Of a DNA stretch of 64,000 bases, positions 13,561-24,210 are shown piece by piece. Each line of letters opens with the position of its first letter. Positions within the stretch are counted from its first letter, which is position 1. The notes under the pieces are model-generated. The model ran no database searches. It saw only the letters and a program-made list of their open reading frames with translations, and was not told the DNA's origin. This DNA comes from Moringa oleifera (Eukaryota > Streptophyta > Magnoliopsida > Brassicales > Moringaceae), in the NCBI GenBank assembly GCA_021397835.1, contig JAJFZO010000407.1, positions 6,386,001 to 6,450,000 of the forward strand. Reading direction: 5' to 3'. The position numbers and the translations under genes were made by a program.

Positions 13561-16359
13561 GGTCATCTATAGATTGATTACAATATCTATAACATTGTAA
13601 AAATAGTATTGATTTCTAATAAATCACATATCTTCTAAATATATTGAATCATTAATCTCAATCACACACATTATTGCCTTGCTTTATAGATTGCAAGAAT
13701 CTCAACATGGTCTAAAGAAGTAATTGTCATAGTTTGCTTTGTTAAACTCCATGATATGATAGTACCATCATAAGTGAATATATAAATTGTCCAAAATCGA
13801 TCTTTGTGCAGATCAAATAAATATGTTACATCAACATAACCAGTTAATTGTATCACATATTTATTATAATAAAATAACTCCATGTTAATTATTTCTTAAA
13901 GCAAAGGATTTTGATTTCATTTTAATGTCTTTCTATTGGAGAAGAACTATATTTTGCAATAAATTTATTGAAAAAACTATATCAAATCATGTATTATTTG
14001 CAAGATACATTAGTGAACTGATTGTCTAAGATATGTTACTTCAAAACCTAGTATTTTTTCATTATCTTTTTTATGATTATTTCATATCGAGTGATTTGAA
14101 AACTATTGCGATACTTAACTGATGTGTTTTATCCATATAGAACCGCTTTAAAACATTTTTGTGTAAATAGTTTGATGAATAAGAATTTTATCCACCAGAT
14201 GCTTGAGTTATAAACTGAGATAAAATTTTATTTTCTTTAAGACTTTCATCTTAAATTTTTATTTTAGATAATTTACTATCTTAGGGAGTTCATTAAAAGC
14301 ACCCATAATATTTATATCATCAATATATACTACAATTATAACAAGCCTAGAATTAGATTTCTTTCTGAAATACATGGGTAAATAGTATTATTCTTATGTC
14401 CTTCTTTTAAGAAATCATCACTAAGACGATTACGCCACATTCATTCAGATTGTTTTAACCCATATAAAGATTTTCGTAATTCAATAGAATATATTTTTTG
14501 GGCACTTCAATTATAAACTCCAAACATTTTATATCCTTCAGTGATATTAATATCACTATCAAGTGAACTATATAAATAGACTGTAACCGTAACCATAAGA
14601 TATATTTTTATATTTTCATAAATTGATAGACTAATAAAAAAATTCTTAGAGTTACTACATTTATCACAGAAGAATATGTCTTTTTACAATCAATACCAAG
14701 TCTTTATGGAAAACCTTATGCAATAAGTTACGCTTTATATCTTACAATCTCATTTTTTTTAATTTTGCTTTTGCATGAAAACTTATTTGTTTCACATTGG
14801 GTTTATACTCTCTAGTATTTGGATTACTAGTTCAAATACTTCACATTTTGTAAATTAGTGTAACTCAATTTGAATTGCATCTTTCTGTTTTAACAAGTCA
14901 TGTCTATGATGATATTCTTTAATAGTTTTTTGTTTAAAATATTTGTTTTCTCTTATGATTAACATCTAGCATTACAGTGCATGTAAAGCTATTATTAACA
15001 ACTATGTTTTTTTTATTCTATCTTTTTTAGTATTGGCATAATTTATTAAAACCTAAATATTTTCATCATTTGGTCAAGTATTTAAACATTTTCTTGGGTT
15101 TTATGATTATTTACGTCAATAACTTCATTTGGTACATCTTTTTCTTCAATTGAAACATTTTGATTAACAACTCTTCTTCTTTTTTAAGGATTTTTATCTT
15201 TGAAACTAATTGGTTCACCTCATTCTAAATCAAGGTGAGATTCATTTACTATAATTGATCCTATAGGGATATCAATTCCTATTGAAGCATTTGCAGTTGA
15301 AATATATAACTATATCACTTTATTGAGATCACTAAATGCATCAAAAAATTGATTGGCTTTTTTTATAAATGAATAACCTTTTAAACTTCTAGTTCACATT
15401 ATCTTGTTCTTGATCAAAATGCAACAATGATAATACATTTCAAGAAATTTTTTTCCTTTTTTCCTTGTTAAGATGGAAAAACTATCTCATTAAAGTGATA
15501 GTTGACAAATCTAATCATAAAAAAATTACCCATAAAGGGTTCAAGATACTTAATAATAAAATATGATTCATATCTAATATAGATTCTTAACTTTCTCTAT
15601 GGTCTCATCTTAGTGCATTGTGGTGGAGTAATGGAACATAAATCGCACAACCAAATATTCGTAAATGAGAAATATTAGATTCTTAACTAAAAACCAATTG
15701 CAATAAAAAGTATATGTGATATAATATTGCGAGAATGCAAACAAGCATTGCTATATGTAGAATGATATATCTCCAAATAGATAGGAAGTTTGTTCATATA
15801 AGTAATGGTCTAATGATTAATTATAAATATTTAATAAAAGATTCAATTAAACTATTTTATGTATGTATATGAACGACTAGGAATTCAACAACTATTTCAA
15901 CTATCATACAAAAATCATTAAACATTTGAGATTTTTACCAATATTATCAAGATGAATTATTTTAAAACGATGCTCGTAATCAAATTATTTGAGCAAACCA
16001 TTTCATAAATACCATATTGCAAGTAGATAACAAACAAACATGAATTCGTGAAATTTTATATAATCAATAAGAAATATGAAAAGTTAAGCTATATATATAT
16101 ATAAAAGAGAAAGATAAAGATGTTAAAGTGTGAAATTATTAATTGTTAAGATAGCTTTTCAATATCAATACGAACTGTAATATATTATTGATAATTAGTA
16201 AAAGAATATTACCTCAACTATGATTCAAAAAATAAGTGAATTCGTGATGATAACATATTTTAAAATAAAAAATTAATAATAAAAAATTAATATTATTGAT
16301 TAAAAAAATTAATATTAAATAAAAAGAATGAAGAGTCACTTGCAACACAGTAACAAAAA

Positions 16360-16570
16360 AGAGTAATCTTCCTTTTCATCAATTTATGTTTGTTGTTATG
16401 AACATATAATTGTATATCTTTTTTTTTTATAAACTCATGCAAAAAAAATTATAAATTAATAGTATCATTAAATGGCTTAATTAATGTATATTATGATGAG
16501 ATAAAAAAGTGTGAAAATAAAAATATATTACGAATATCAAAAGTTGATACCCAAAAACTTTTAATAATGA
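16360..16570 (-). repeat. Putative degenerate 5' LTR of the copia remnant
   Basis: Partner of the repeat at 13330-13560, on the other side of the copia coding remnants, as expected for the 5' LTR of a minus-strand element. No primer binding site could be recognised next to it. Confidence 0.5.
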
Positions 16571-16610
16571 AAAGTGAATGAACGTTCATAATTTGATTTT
16601 AATATTTATA

Positions 16611-17613
16611 ACAGTTGTTTTATTTTTCTAATTTGATAATATGCTTAACAAATCTTGTTTTGAACATGGATTGATTATGGGCTGAATGAAACGGCCTCAA
16701 CCAACAGGGGGCTACTAAGGTGTGAGCCCAGTGAGGATGGGGTGTGGTGTGACCCAATTAGATTTTAGCAAGACTGCCAACCTGAATCCGTGTGGCCACG
16801 TCTGAGCAGCCAGCAAATGCATCCGCAAGCAAACGCAGCCCTGCAGCCCCACAGCAGCATAAGTAACACGTGTCTGTGCATGGCTTCACGGAAACTTCCG
16901 TCCAGACCCACCCCTTCGAGATTTGCTTGCACTGCTCCTTTTGACCTACGCTCTTCTTTTACGAGCGTGTGTTCCACTCCCCATTTTAGCTGCGTCGATT
17001 CAGTCTGTGCAAATGCCGCTTCTTTACGCCTCCCGTAGCGCCTGAGATGATGAGAGCAACCCACGCCTCACACTCAGATCAGATGCTTCCTGACAAACTG
17101 ACGACAACGCAGAAGCCTCGTAAATAAAACATTGAAGAGGTTCAGTACACGCGCGTCCTGAATTGAATTAGATATTGATTTTTCTTACTCAAATAAAAAA
17201 CGTATTTAATATTGTCGGCACGTTTTATTTTTCATTTAAATAATAATTTTTTTAAAATAACGTAATTATATTTCGTCGGTGAAATATTGAAGAAAAAACA
17301 GTATGCGAGACCGTTCTGAAGTACTTGTTTAATTAAAGAGGGTATTGGATTGCAGACGAAGGAAAGTTCTACTGGGAGAAGGGCTGCTCTACAATAAAAA
17401 TGTTCAAAGGGACAATTCCGTCTTAAAGCTAATTACAATTAGTTTAAGGCGACAAGTGGCGTGGAAACACTGCAGCTCCCTAACCCCCATGGAACACAAG
17501 CTCTCACATCCTCCACCAATCGTAACCCCACTTAATTGCTAGCCCCATGGTCCGCGAACCGTACACACACGCTGGGGGAGAGGGAGAGAAAGAGAGACGC
17601 AGACAGACCAGAT
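16611..17613 (+). promoter_or_regulatory. Upstream region and 5' UTR of the membrane-protein gene at 17614
   Basis: About 1 kb between the copia remnant and the start codon at 17614. About 16690-17130 is richer in G+C than its surroundings and is open on both strands without family resemblance. A purine-rich GA tract at 17578-17600 lies just before the start codon and is probably 5' UTR. No transcription start site can be fixed. Confidence 0.35.
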
Positions 17614-19101
17614 ATGGGTTTCACTTTCACAGCAAGCGGAACTAACACCACCACTACCAGCGCCACCGGAAGCAGGAAGAGCATGGGTTTACTTTTGGTC
17701 TTCTTCCGCGAAGACCAATCCACCAAAACCAACCTCCTCTCTTCCCTTTCTTCTGCATGTTCCACCACCAGGTTCATTAAAAGAACCAACTCCTCCGGGC
17801 TCCTCACCAAAGCCCAATCCACCATCTCCATCTGTGCCCTCTTCGTCTTTCTCACTCTCCTCCTTTTCACTCTCTCCACCTTTGAACCTACAATCCCCGT
17901 TAATCCTGCACCCATTACTGCCCCTCGCAGATTCCTATCAGATAACCGCAACTACCGTCCTTTTTCTTCCTATAAATTCTTTCTCAATATCTGGAACAAT
18001 AACCCCAAAAGTGAGCCCCCAATAACCAGTGACCGTAAAAGGCTGCCCTCCTTTGCTTTGCAACGAATGGGTACTTTGTACAGGCGTGGCACCAAAGCAA
18101 TGAACGATCTCGTCGTGGGTCATGTTGTGGAAGATGTCACTGAAGATGAGCTGCGCCTCTCCTTGAGAGTCTTGCACAGGTCTGGCGTCACAGCAAAAGC
18201 TGATATTGTGTTCGTCTTTGCTTCCTCTTTGTTAGCTTCAAAATTCGACAGCGTGATTGAAGAAGAGAACGAGTCATTCCTGAAACTGGTTCATGCCCAT
18301 AAAGAATCCAATTTCACAAGTAAAAGCTCCGTCTTCAGCTTCGATGTGAATCACTTTGTCAAGCGTGGGAAGAAGGAAATGGGAGAGCCTTTGTGGGGCA
18401 AGAGAATTCGTGGGAATTACAGCATAAACTCGGTGGAAGGTGATAGTGAGCAGCCTCAGTTGAGTTATGGCTCCGTGCTGGGTTTTGAAGCGAACGAATT
18501 GGACCCAGAGAACTCGCTAGCCGGGTTCTTGGATAACGTGCCCATGAGTTTGAGAAGATGGGCATGTTACCCAATGCTACTCGGCCGAGTGAGACGCAAC
18601 TTCAAGCACGTTATGTTGGTGGACCTGAAAACCTCGTTATTGGTGAGTGACCCCCTCGGGCGAGTCAGGAGCCAGAGTCCGGAATCGGTTTTTGTCTGGT
18701 GGAAGCAAGGGAGTACCTCAAGCAAGCACGGCAAGAGAAACCCGGGGAAAACTCAGTCAAATGGAGTCGTAAACTCGGGGATCTTGATGGGTGGAGCTAG
18801 AGGAGTTCGAAGATTATCAAATGCAATGTTAACAGAGATCGTGAGAGCTGCATTGCAACACAAGAAGAACCCAGTGACTGAAACGGGAATATTGAGTCAA
18901 CTCGTGGGGAACGAGCACGTGACGAAGAACATAAATATGATGAGATCGAGTGAGTCAATCCCGGAGACGAGTTCAGCAGCTGGTTGGCAGGATCATGCAA
19001 TGATATTCCAACGCGGTAACAGCAATCATCACCTTAATTCTATAATTATGAACCAGATATGTGCACGTGAAGTAGATTCTTCTCTGTATAGGGATTGTTA
19101 A
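17614..19101 (+). CDS. Type II membrane protein of unknown function, glycosyltransferase-like lumenal domain
   Basis: Intronless, 495 residues. The start is the first in-frame ATG; codons upstream in frame have no ATG. A Ser/Thr-rich cytosolic head with basic residues (RFIKR at 53-57) precedes one hydrophobic segment at about 70-90, giving a signal-anchor, Golgi-type topology. The long C-terminal domain has NVPMSLRRWACYPMLLGRVR (308-327), then FKHVMLVDLKTSLLVSDPLG (330-349) and VVNSGILMGGARG (385-397). The spacing recalls GT-A glycosyltransferases, where a DxD segment is followed by an 'N-x-G-h-h-h' strand, but here the DxD position reads VDLK. I recognise it as a conserved plant family without an established function. 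The GT-like reading is inference from pattern only. Coding region looks intact. Confidence 0.85.
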   Translation: MGFTFTASGTNTTTTSATGSRKSMGLLLVFFREDQSTKTNLLSSLSSACSTTRFIKRTNSSGLLTKAQSTISICALFVFLTLLLFTLSTFEPTIPVNPAPITAPRRFLSDNRNYRPFSSYKFFLNIWNNNPKSEPPITSDRKRLPSFALQRMGTLYRRGTKAMNDLVVGHVVEDVTEDELRLSLRVLHRSGVTAKADIVFVFASSLLASKFDSVIEEENESFLKLVHAHKESNFTSKSSVFSFDVNHFVKRGKKEMGEPLWGKRIRGNYSINSVEGDSEQPQLSYGSVLGFEANELDPENSLAGFLDNVPMSLRRWACYPMLLGRVRRNFKHVMLVDLKTSLLVSDPLGRVRSQSPESVFVWWKQGSTSSKHGKRNPGKTQSNGVVNSGILMGGARGVRRLSNAMLTEIVRAALQHKKNPVTETGILSQLVGNEHVTKNINMMRSSESIPETSSAAGWQDHAMIFQRGNSNHHLNSIIMNQICAREVDSSLYRDC

Positions 19102-22100
19102 TTAGGTGAAAACTACATAGAACAGGAAAAGAAGTGGGAGCAATAGAATTAATTTTCCAACAGAATAAGAGATATGTGCAAGTTTTGTTCTTTCTTTTGC
19201 CTTAATGTAGTTTTGCTGTATACCACATTGAGTAATAGTCCATGGTCTAATTAAAGGAGTCATGTGGGTTGAAGAGAAAGAGACAGCAGAAAACAATTCA
19301 AGTTTTGGCATGTATACATTGTATGAGATTCACTCTGTATACTAAAACCCTCTGAACATCCATTAAAATAATATATGGGTATTTGGATTGACTTGGTTGT
19401 GAACATTATCATTGAATTCATTGGCATAGGCCAATGATTAAAGATGATGAACGTGAAATTAGGGTAATTAATAAATGATTGATGCTGTTAACAATGGTCA
19501 TGCTGGGTGTCGTGAATTTTGACCCGTATAGCTTGATAGGTATTAGATGGGGCTTCATCATAATTTGGGCACATGCATGCGAATGAAAGGACCAATTATT
19601 AGAGGCTGGCTGGGTTTTTGAGAGAGGCGTGAAGACTTGGATTCATTGCTGCTTTTGAGAGAGGAGAAAGGGGGAGCAGAAGTTGGCCGAATTAGGGGCT
19701 AAAAGAAAGAGAGAGAGAGAGAGTGAGAGAGAGAAGGATTTGAAGGAAAATGTGAAAGTGAAGAAGCCGGTCATGGACGGAATGTGTGACAACCACCTGC
19801 AGTGTAGGGGGTGTGAGCACATTGATGAAAGCCCATGTGCGATTGTGCTTCTGAGTTGTGATCTCTCTCTCTTTTCTCGTCTTCGCTTTACTTGCTTTTA
19901 AGGCTCTATGGTCTTTGACTTTGAATTTACCAATCACCAGCTAGGCAGCTGGCTAGCAACCCAATCACTCCTCATTCATCAATTAAGTAGAACCCTCACC
20001 GTACAAAGGATGTGATGACTGGGTGGTGGTTTAAATAGGGGCTTAATGATCATCCAACAACAAATGTTTGTTTGAACACCGTCTCTTTTAACTCTCCCAC
20101 TCCGATAATGATGTTGTGAGATCCTTTCTCCCGTTTCAAGGGCTGGCTCACATATTAAAGACAACCTTCTCCATCATCGACTTTATTTGGTCTCAGTAAG
20201 AATTATTCCTTTTTCCAGTGACGCATAGCAATAGCATACTCACAGTAGCTTCGTTTACTAATATCAGTGAAGCTGTGGCCTTTGGATGCCCGTCACCTAC
20301 TACTTCTATGTGTGCCAGATGTAATTTGGCAAAAGTCATAGTCCATTATAAAAGCCAAAACCCACCGACACCCAATAATGCTGCCTCGTGTCATCACATT
20401 TACCATCCCATACACATCTTATTGGATTTTGTGGCCGCTGCTTTGGGGACTTCATGAGGAGAGTAAGGCACACCAACAGCAACGGATAGACTCCTCTTCT
20501 TTTCTCTTTTCTCTTCTCTCTCTTTTTTTTTTTTTTTTCTTCTTCTTATTAAATTAAACACATAAAAAGAAGACTTTTATCAAAAGAAAGATACATGATT
20601 ACTTTATCAGCATATTACTGCCCAAGTAAGGCAATGGATATTCTGAAGCCAAATAGCATAAGGCAAAGGCCATATGAGGATGAACCAATTAAGTTATGCA
20701 AGTCTTTTGTTTCTGCACTTATCAAACTTCACTTTCTTTCACGATAGTGTGCAAAAAGATTGATTCTGTGACAACAAATGCTTCCATCTTCTCATCATGC
20801 ATGCTATTTTAATTTACTAGGATAACATGGTTTGATACATGAGTTTAAGAAGACTACAATAAGTTGCATTGCCAAGTCAATTAGTGGGGGAGAAGGAGGA
20901 TTATGGATGAGAAGCCATATTCAGTTTGGTCACCATCCAAAGGACATGAATAATTTGGAGACAGTTGGACTAGAAAAAAGGTAGGAATGAAGCACAGGAA
21001 AGGATTAAGAGGAAAAAAGACTCAAGTAGCTAAATGATTCAACTTGGTGAAGAAACTGAAGTGGGATAAGTAGTGTTGTTGTTGAGATGCCAAAACCGGG
21101 TGGCCCGTGAACTTTATAAGAAAAGGGTCGACTTGACACGAATATGATGGTTATTGTCCACAAAAATGTATGGGTTATCAAATCAAAAGGCGTTAGGTAA
21201 AGGCTAACAATCAGCATGCCTTTTCATTTTCATGTTTACCATTTCACATGAAGGTGCAGTGACTTAAATAATGGCCTCAATGACCCATCAATTGCTATAA
21301 TTATCCAAATACTAAAATCCCAGAGAAAGAAAGGCCTTCAATTTGACTCTATTTATCATCATTGTCATAAATCTTTATAAAGCACGTTTTTGCAATCAAA
21401 TATCTTTTTAAGTTTCGTTTTAAAGATCTTGAAATAAATGATCATGGTTCCACTGAAAAACTCGCAACATCATAGTACTAAATTAAGAAACTAAAGATAA
21501 TAATAAGAAAAAAGTAAAAGAATTATCCAAAATGATCTTCTAAGTGAGGCTGCCCTAATGACCGCCCAGAACAGGTCCTTTTAGCATTCAGTTCACAGAG
21601 TTCAATCGCATAAAACCAAAACAAAATTTATGAAAAACCTCAACCAACAATCCCAACTCTAGTGTATGTAAACCTAGCAAAGAAAAACACTCCTCTTAGA
21701 ATATTTGAAAATATACGTAGATGCTGAAACCAGAAACCAGAAACATTTTTTTTTTAAAAAGGGGGAAAAAAATAGCATGCGATAGTGTGTTTTCCCTAAA
21801 AGAGAAACGCAAAAATTTAAAAACGTGCTTGACAACTAAATTATCCCTACCTGGGGCCTACTGCTGTCCATTGCATAGCTGGGCCCCTCCTCTTACCTGG
21901 CCCGAGCAAAGTACCCCTATTCAAAAAAGATGTAATATGTTTCATTTAATTATGACAGTAAGAATCCACTCTTTATTTTGATTACAATTAAGGTAAGAGG
22001 ACTTGGCACAAGTCAATGAAAGATAAATAGGCCCAGCTATATTATAAAAATATATTTTCACACGTCATTCTTAAACGGAAGTCTGACCAAAGGCAACAGA

Positions 22101-22300
22101 AAAGATGCTAGCAAGCAGGTAAGCTGGCCGGTGACAAACCCACATAATCACTTCGGACCATTAATTCATGCAAATAGGTACTTTTTACACATCTGAAAAA
22201 TACTGGGAAAAAGATATCAGAAAATTCTTTCCTTAAAAAAAAAAAACAGTTACTAAAGATGTCCATCCAAACACCTCATCCTGTGGGCACATATTTTGGA
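19102..22300. other. Intergenic region without recognisable gene
   Basis: Starts with the 3' UTR of the gene ending at 19101. Short open frames here are low-complexity or lack family features. Contains a GA tract at 19709-19737, a CT/T-rich tract at about 20500-20545 and ordinary AT-rich sequence. No tRNA, rRNA or transposon signature was found. Confidence 0.6.
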
Positions 22301-23100
22301 TTTCATTTCCTTCATTGAAATAACATTTCAGATAGGCAGAAACTTGACTTAACCATAAAGCAAAGTCAAAGCCAGGAGGACATTATCCCCTCCATAATTG
22401 ACGCAGTTGGGTCCAACGGAAATATACTGCTCAAGAGAAATAAGTTGGATACACAGCTCCTAAAGCTTCTTATCAAACTCAACCAGAATACAAAGATGAT
22501 CAGACCCCTTGATGCATTTTCCATGAGAATAGGAAAGGAAAACAACTTAACTGTCAAGGAGATCTACTCATTTTTCCTACAAAATACTAATTAGTTGGCA
22601 GCTGCTCTCTAATCCTCAAGATATGAAAACAATTTCAAGACGTATAATGCCAAACAACAAATTTCATTCCTTATACTGGAGTTTAGTATCAAATACAATA
22701 CATATACACCCGCCTTTTTTTCATTAACAAATATGCCAGAAGAAAAAGTAAAATAATCACAAAATGAGGATACAATGCCGACCAAATAAAAGAATTTTGA
22801 TCTTTCAGCTGTCTTCAAAACTACAGTCTGTGATCCTTACAAGAGGCAGCAGCACCGAGTGAAAAAAAAAAAAAAAAAAAAGGTAAAATAAAAATTCACT
22901 CCTCAGGCAGCATCACAATCAATCCCGACACTGACCATAGCTAGGCTCATTAAAAGGGGCAAACACTGGAATGCTAGACACTGCAATCCACATGTCCGAA
23001 TAAACCACAACTTTCAGACAGAAGAGAAGCTCAATGTAAATGGACTGCAAGGTAGGATGCAAAAGAAGAGCATAACCACTCAATCTGAATGATCCTGTAT
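22300..23100 (-). other. Probable 3' UTR and downstream flank of the villin gene
   Basis: Lies directly after the villin stop codon (23103-23101 on the minus strand). No coding potential is seen. An A20-like run is present at 22862-22880. The transcript end cannot be placed. Confidence 0.4.
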
Positions 23101-24170
23101 CTAGAACAAATCAAATTTCTTCTTCAGCAAATCTTGCTTCCATTTTGGCAATTTATAGAATGCTTCTTTTGCCATCCCAAAGATAGTCTGAAACTCTTCA
23201 TCTGACAGATAAGCCTAGCAAATCAAACGAAAAAACATGTGAGTACCGATACAAGGAAAAGGATGAAACAATAATCATGGTGGTACACACCTCTCTCCGT
23301 TTAAAATCAATTCCAGTCACTGGATTCTCAGAGTGGGCCTTCAGTCGATCATAACTGAAAGTACCTTGACTACTGCCACTATTATTCTCGTCCTGCTCTG
23401 TCTCTTGCTTCCCTTCTGAATCATCCCCATTGCTTTCTGTTACAGATGCAACTTCCTCTGCTTCCTTGACTTCAGAAACTTCTTGAGAAACCTCTGCATC
23501 AAGGGCATTTTCACCTTTTGTTTCAGCTGCAAATACCATGATGTGTCACATACAGTTTCAGTTTAATAAGTGCAAACATAAGCCAGAATTTGCATATGTC
23601 AAGTACCAATTTACATGCCAAGAAGCACTTTTGACAACAAGTGAACTTGTGACATAACATACAATTCAATACATACCAATATCATTCTAGAAAGATCAAC
23701 ACAATTATAATGGCTTTACTTACCAGAAGGGCTGCTTTCTGGTGGAGTACTGCTATTGGATTGGGCAGGAGAGGTCTCGGGTGATTGCTTCTTCTTTTCA
23801 GCAGTGAGAACCTGAGAAAGAGCAGCTACTGCTGCTGCTCTTTGTGATCCCTGACCCACGCCAGGGGACCTTCGAGAAGGTGTTTTGGTTGCCGGTGACG
23901 AACTGAATGCAGATGATAAGGCAGCTAAAGCTGAAGCTCTTTGTGTTGGTCCCCCTTGACTTCCATTGGACCTATCGTGGCCCTGGAATAGAAAAAAGAT
24001 GAAACAGCTGTCTTATTAGATAATTATTGATCACATAAATGAATATGTAACAGAAGACGGACACCAACAGCAGTCATCAGCACCATGAAGTAACAAATAT
24101 GATCAATAACTGAAGATAATCCAATAAGAAGCAAATGAAGACTATATGCAAAGAGTCAAAAAATTAAGAT

Positions 24171-24210
<40 letters not shown>

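Larger units (their letters stand above)
13300..16610 (-). mobile_element. Decayed Ty1/copia retrotransposon
   Basis: Minus-strand reading gives copia polyprotein pieces in the proper order from high to low coordinate. About 15660-15590 reads IFGCAIYVPLLHHNALRWDH (after the integrase core). About 14490-14390 reads RKSLYGLKQSE, then WRNRLSDDFLKEG (reverse transcriptase). About 14340-14285 reads VVYIDDINIMGAFNELP, the YVDD catalytic motif changed to YIDD. 13883-13671 reads QLTGYVDVTYLFDLHKDR, then TISWSLTKQTM and HVEILAIYKA (RNase H). Stops and frame changes are frequent, and gag and the N-terminal integrase are not recognisable. The RNase H end is missing. The stretch is strongly AT-rich. Confidence 0.8.

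Noticed and set aside
16765..17064. Overlapping open frames on both strands (82 and 99 codons)
   Set aside because: They lie in a local G+C-rich patch with few chance stops, match no family and show no domain or signal. More likely promoter-proximal non-coding DNA.
17532..17951. 139-codon minus-strand frame over the start of the membrane-protein gene
   Set aside because: Basic, low-complexity mirror of a real coding exon.
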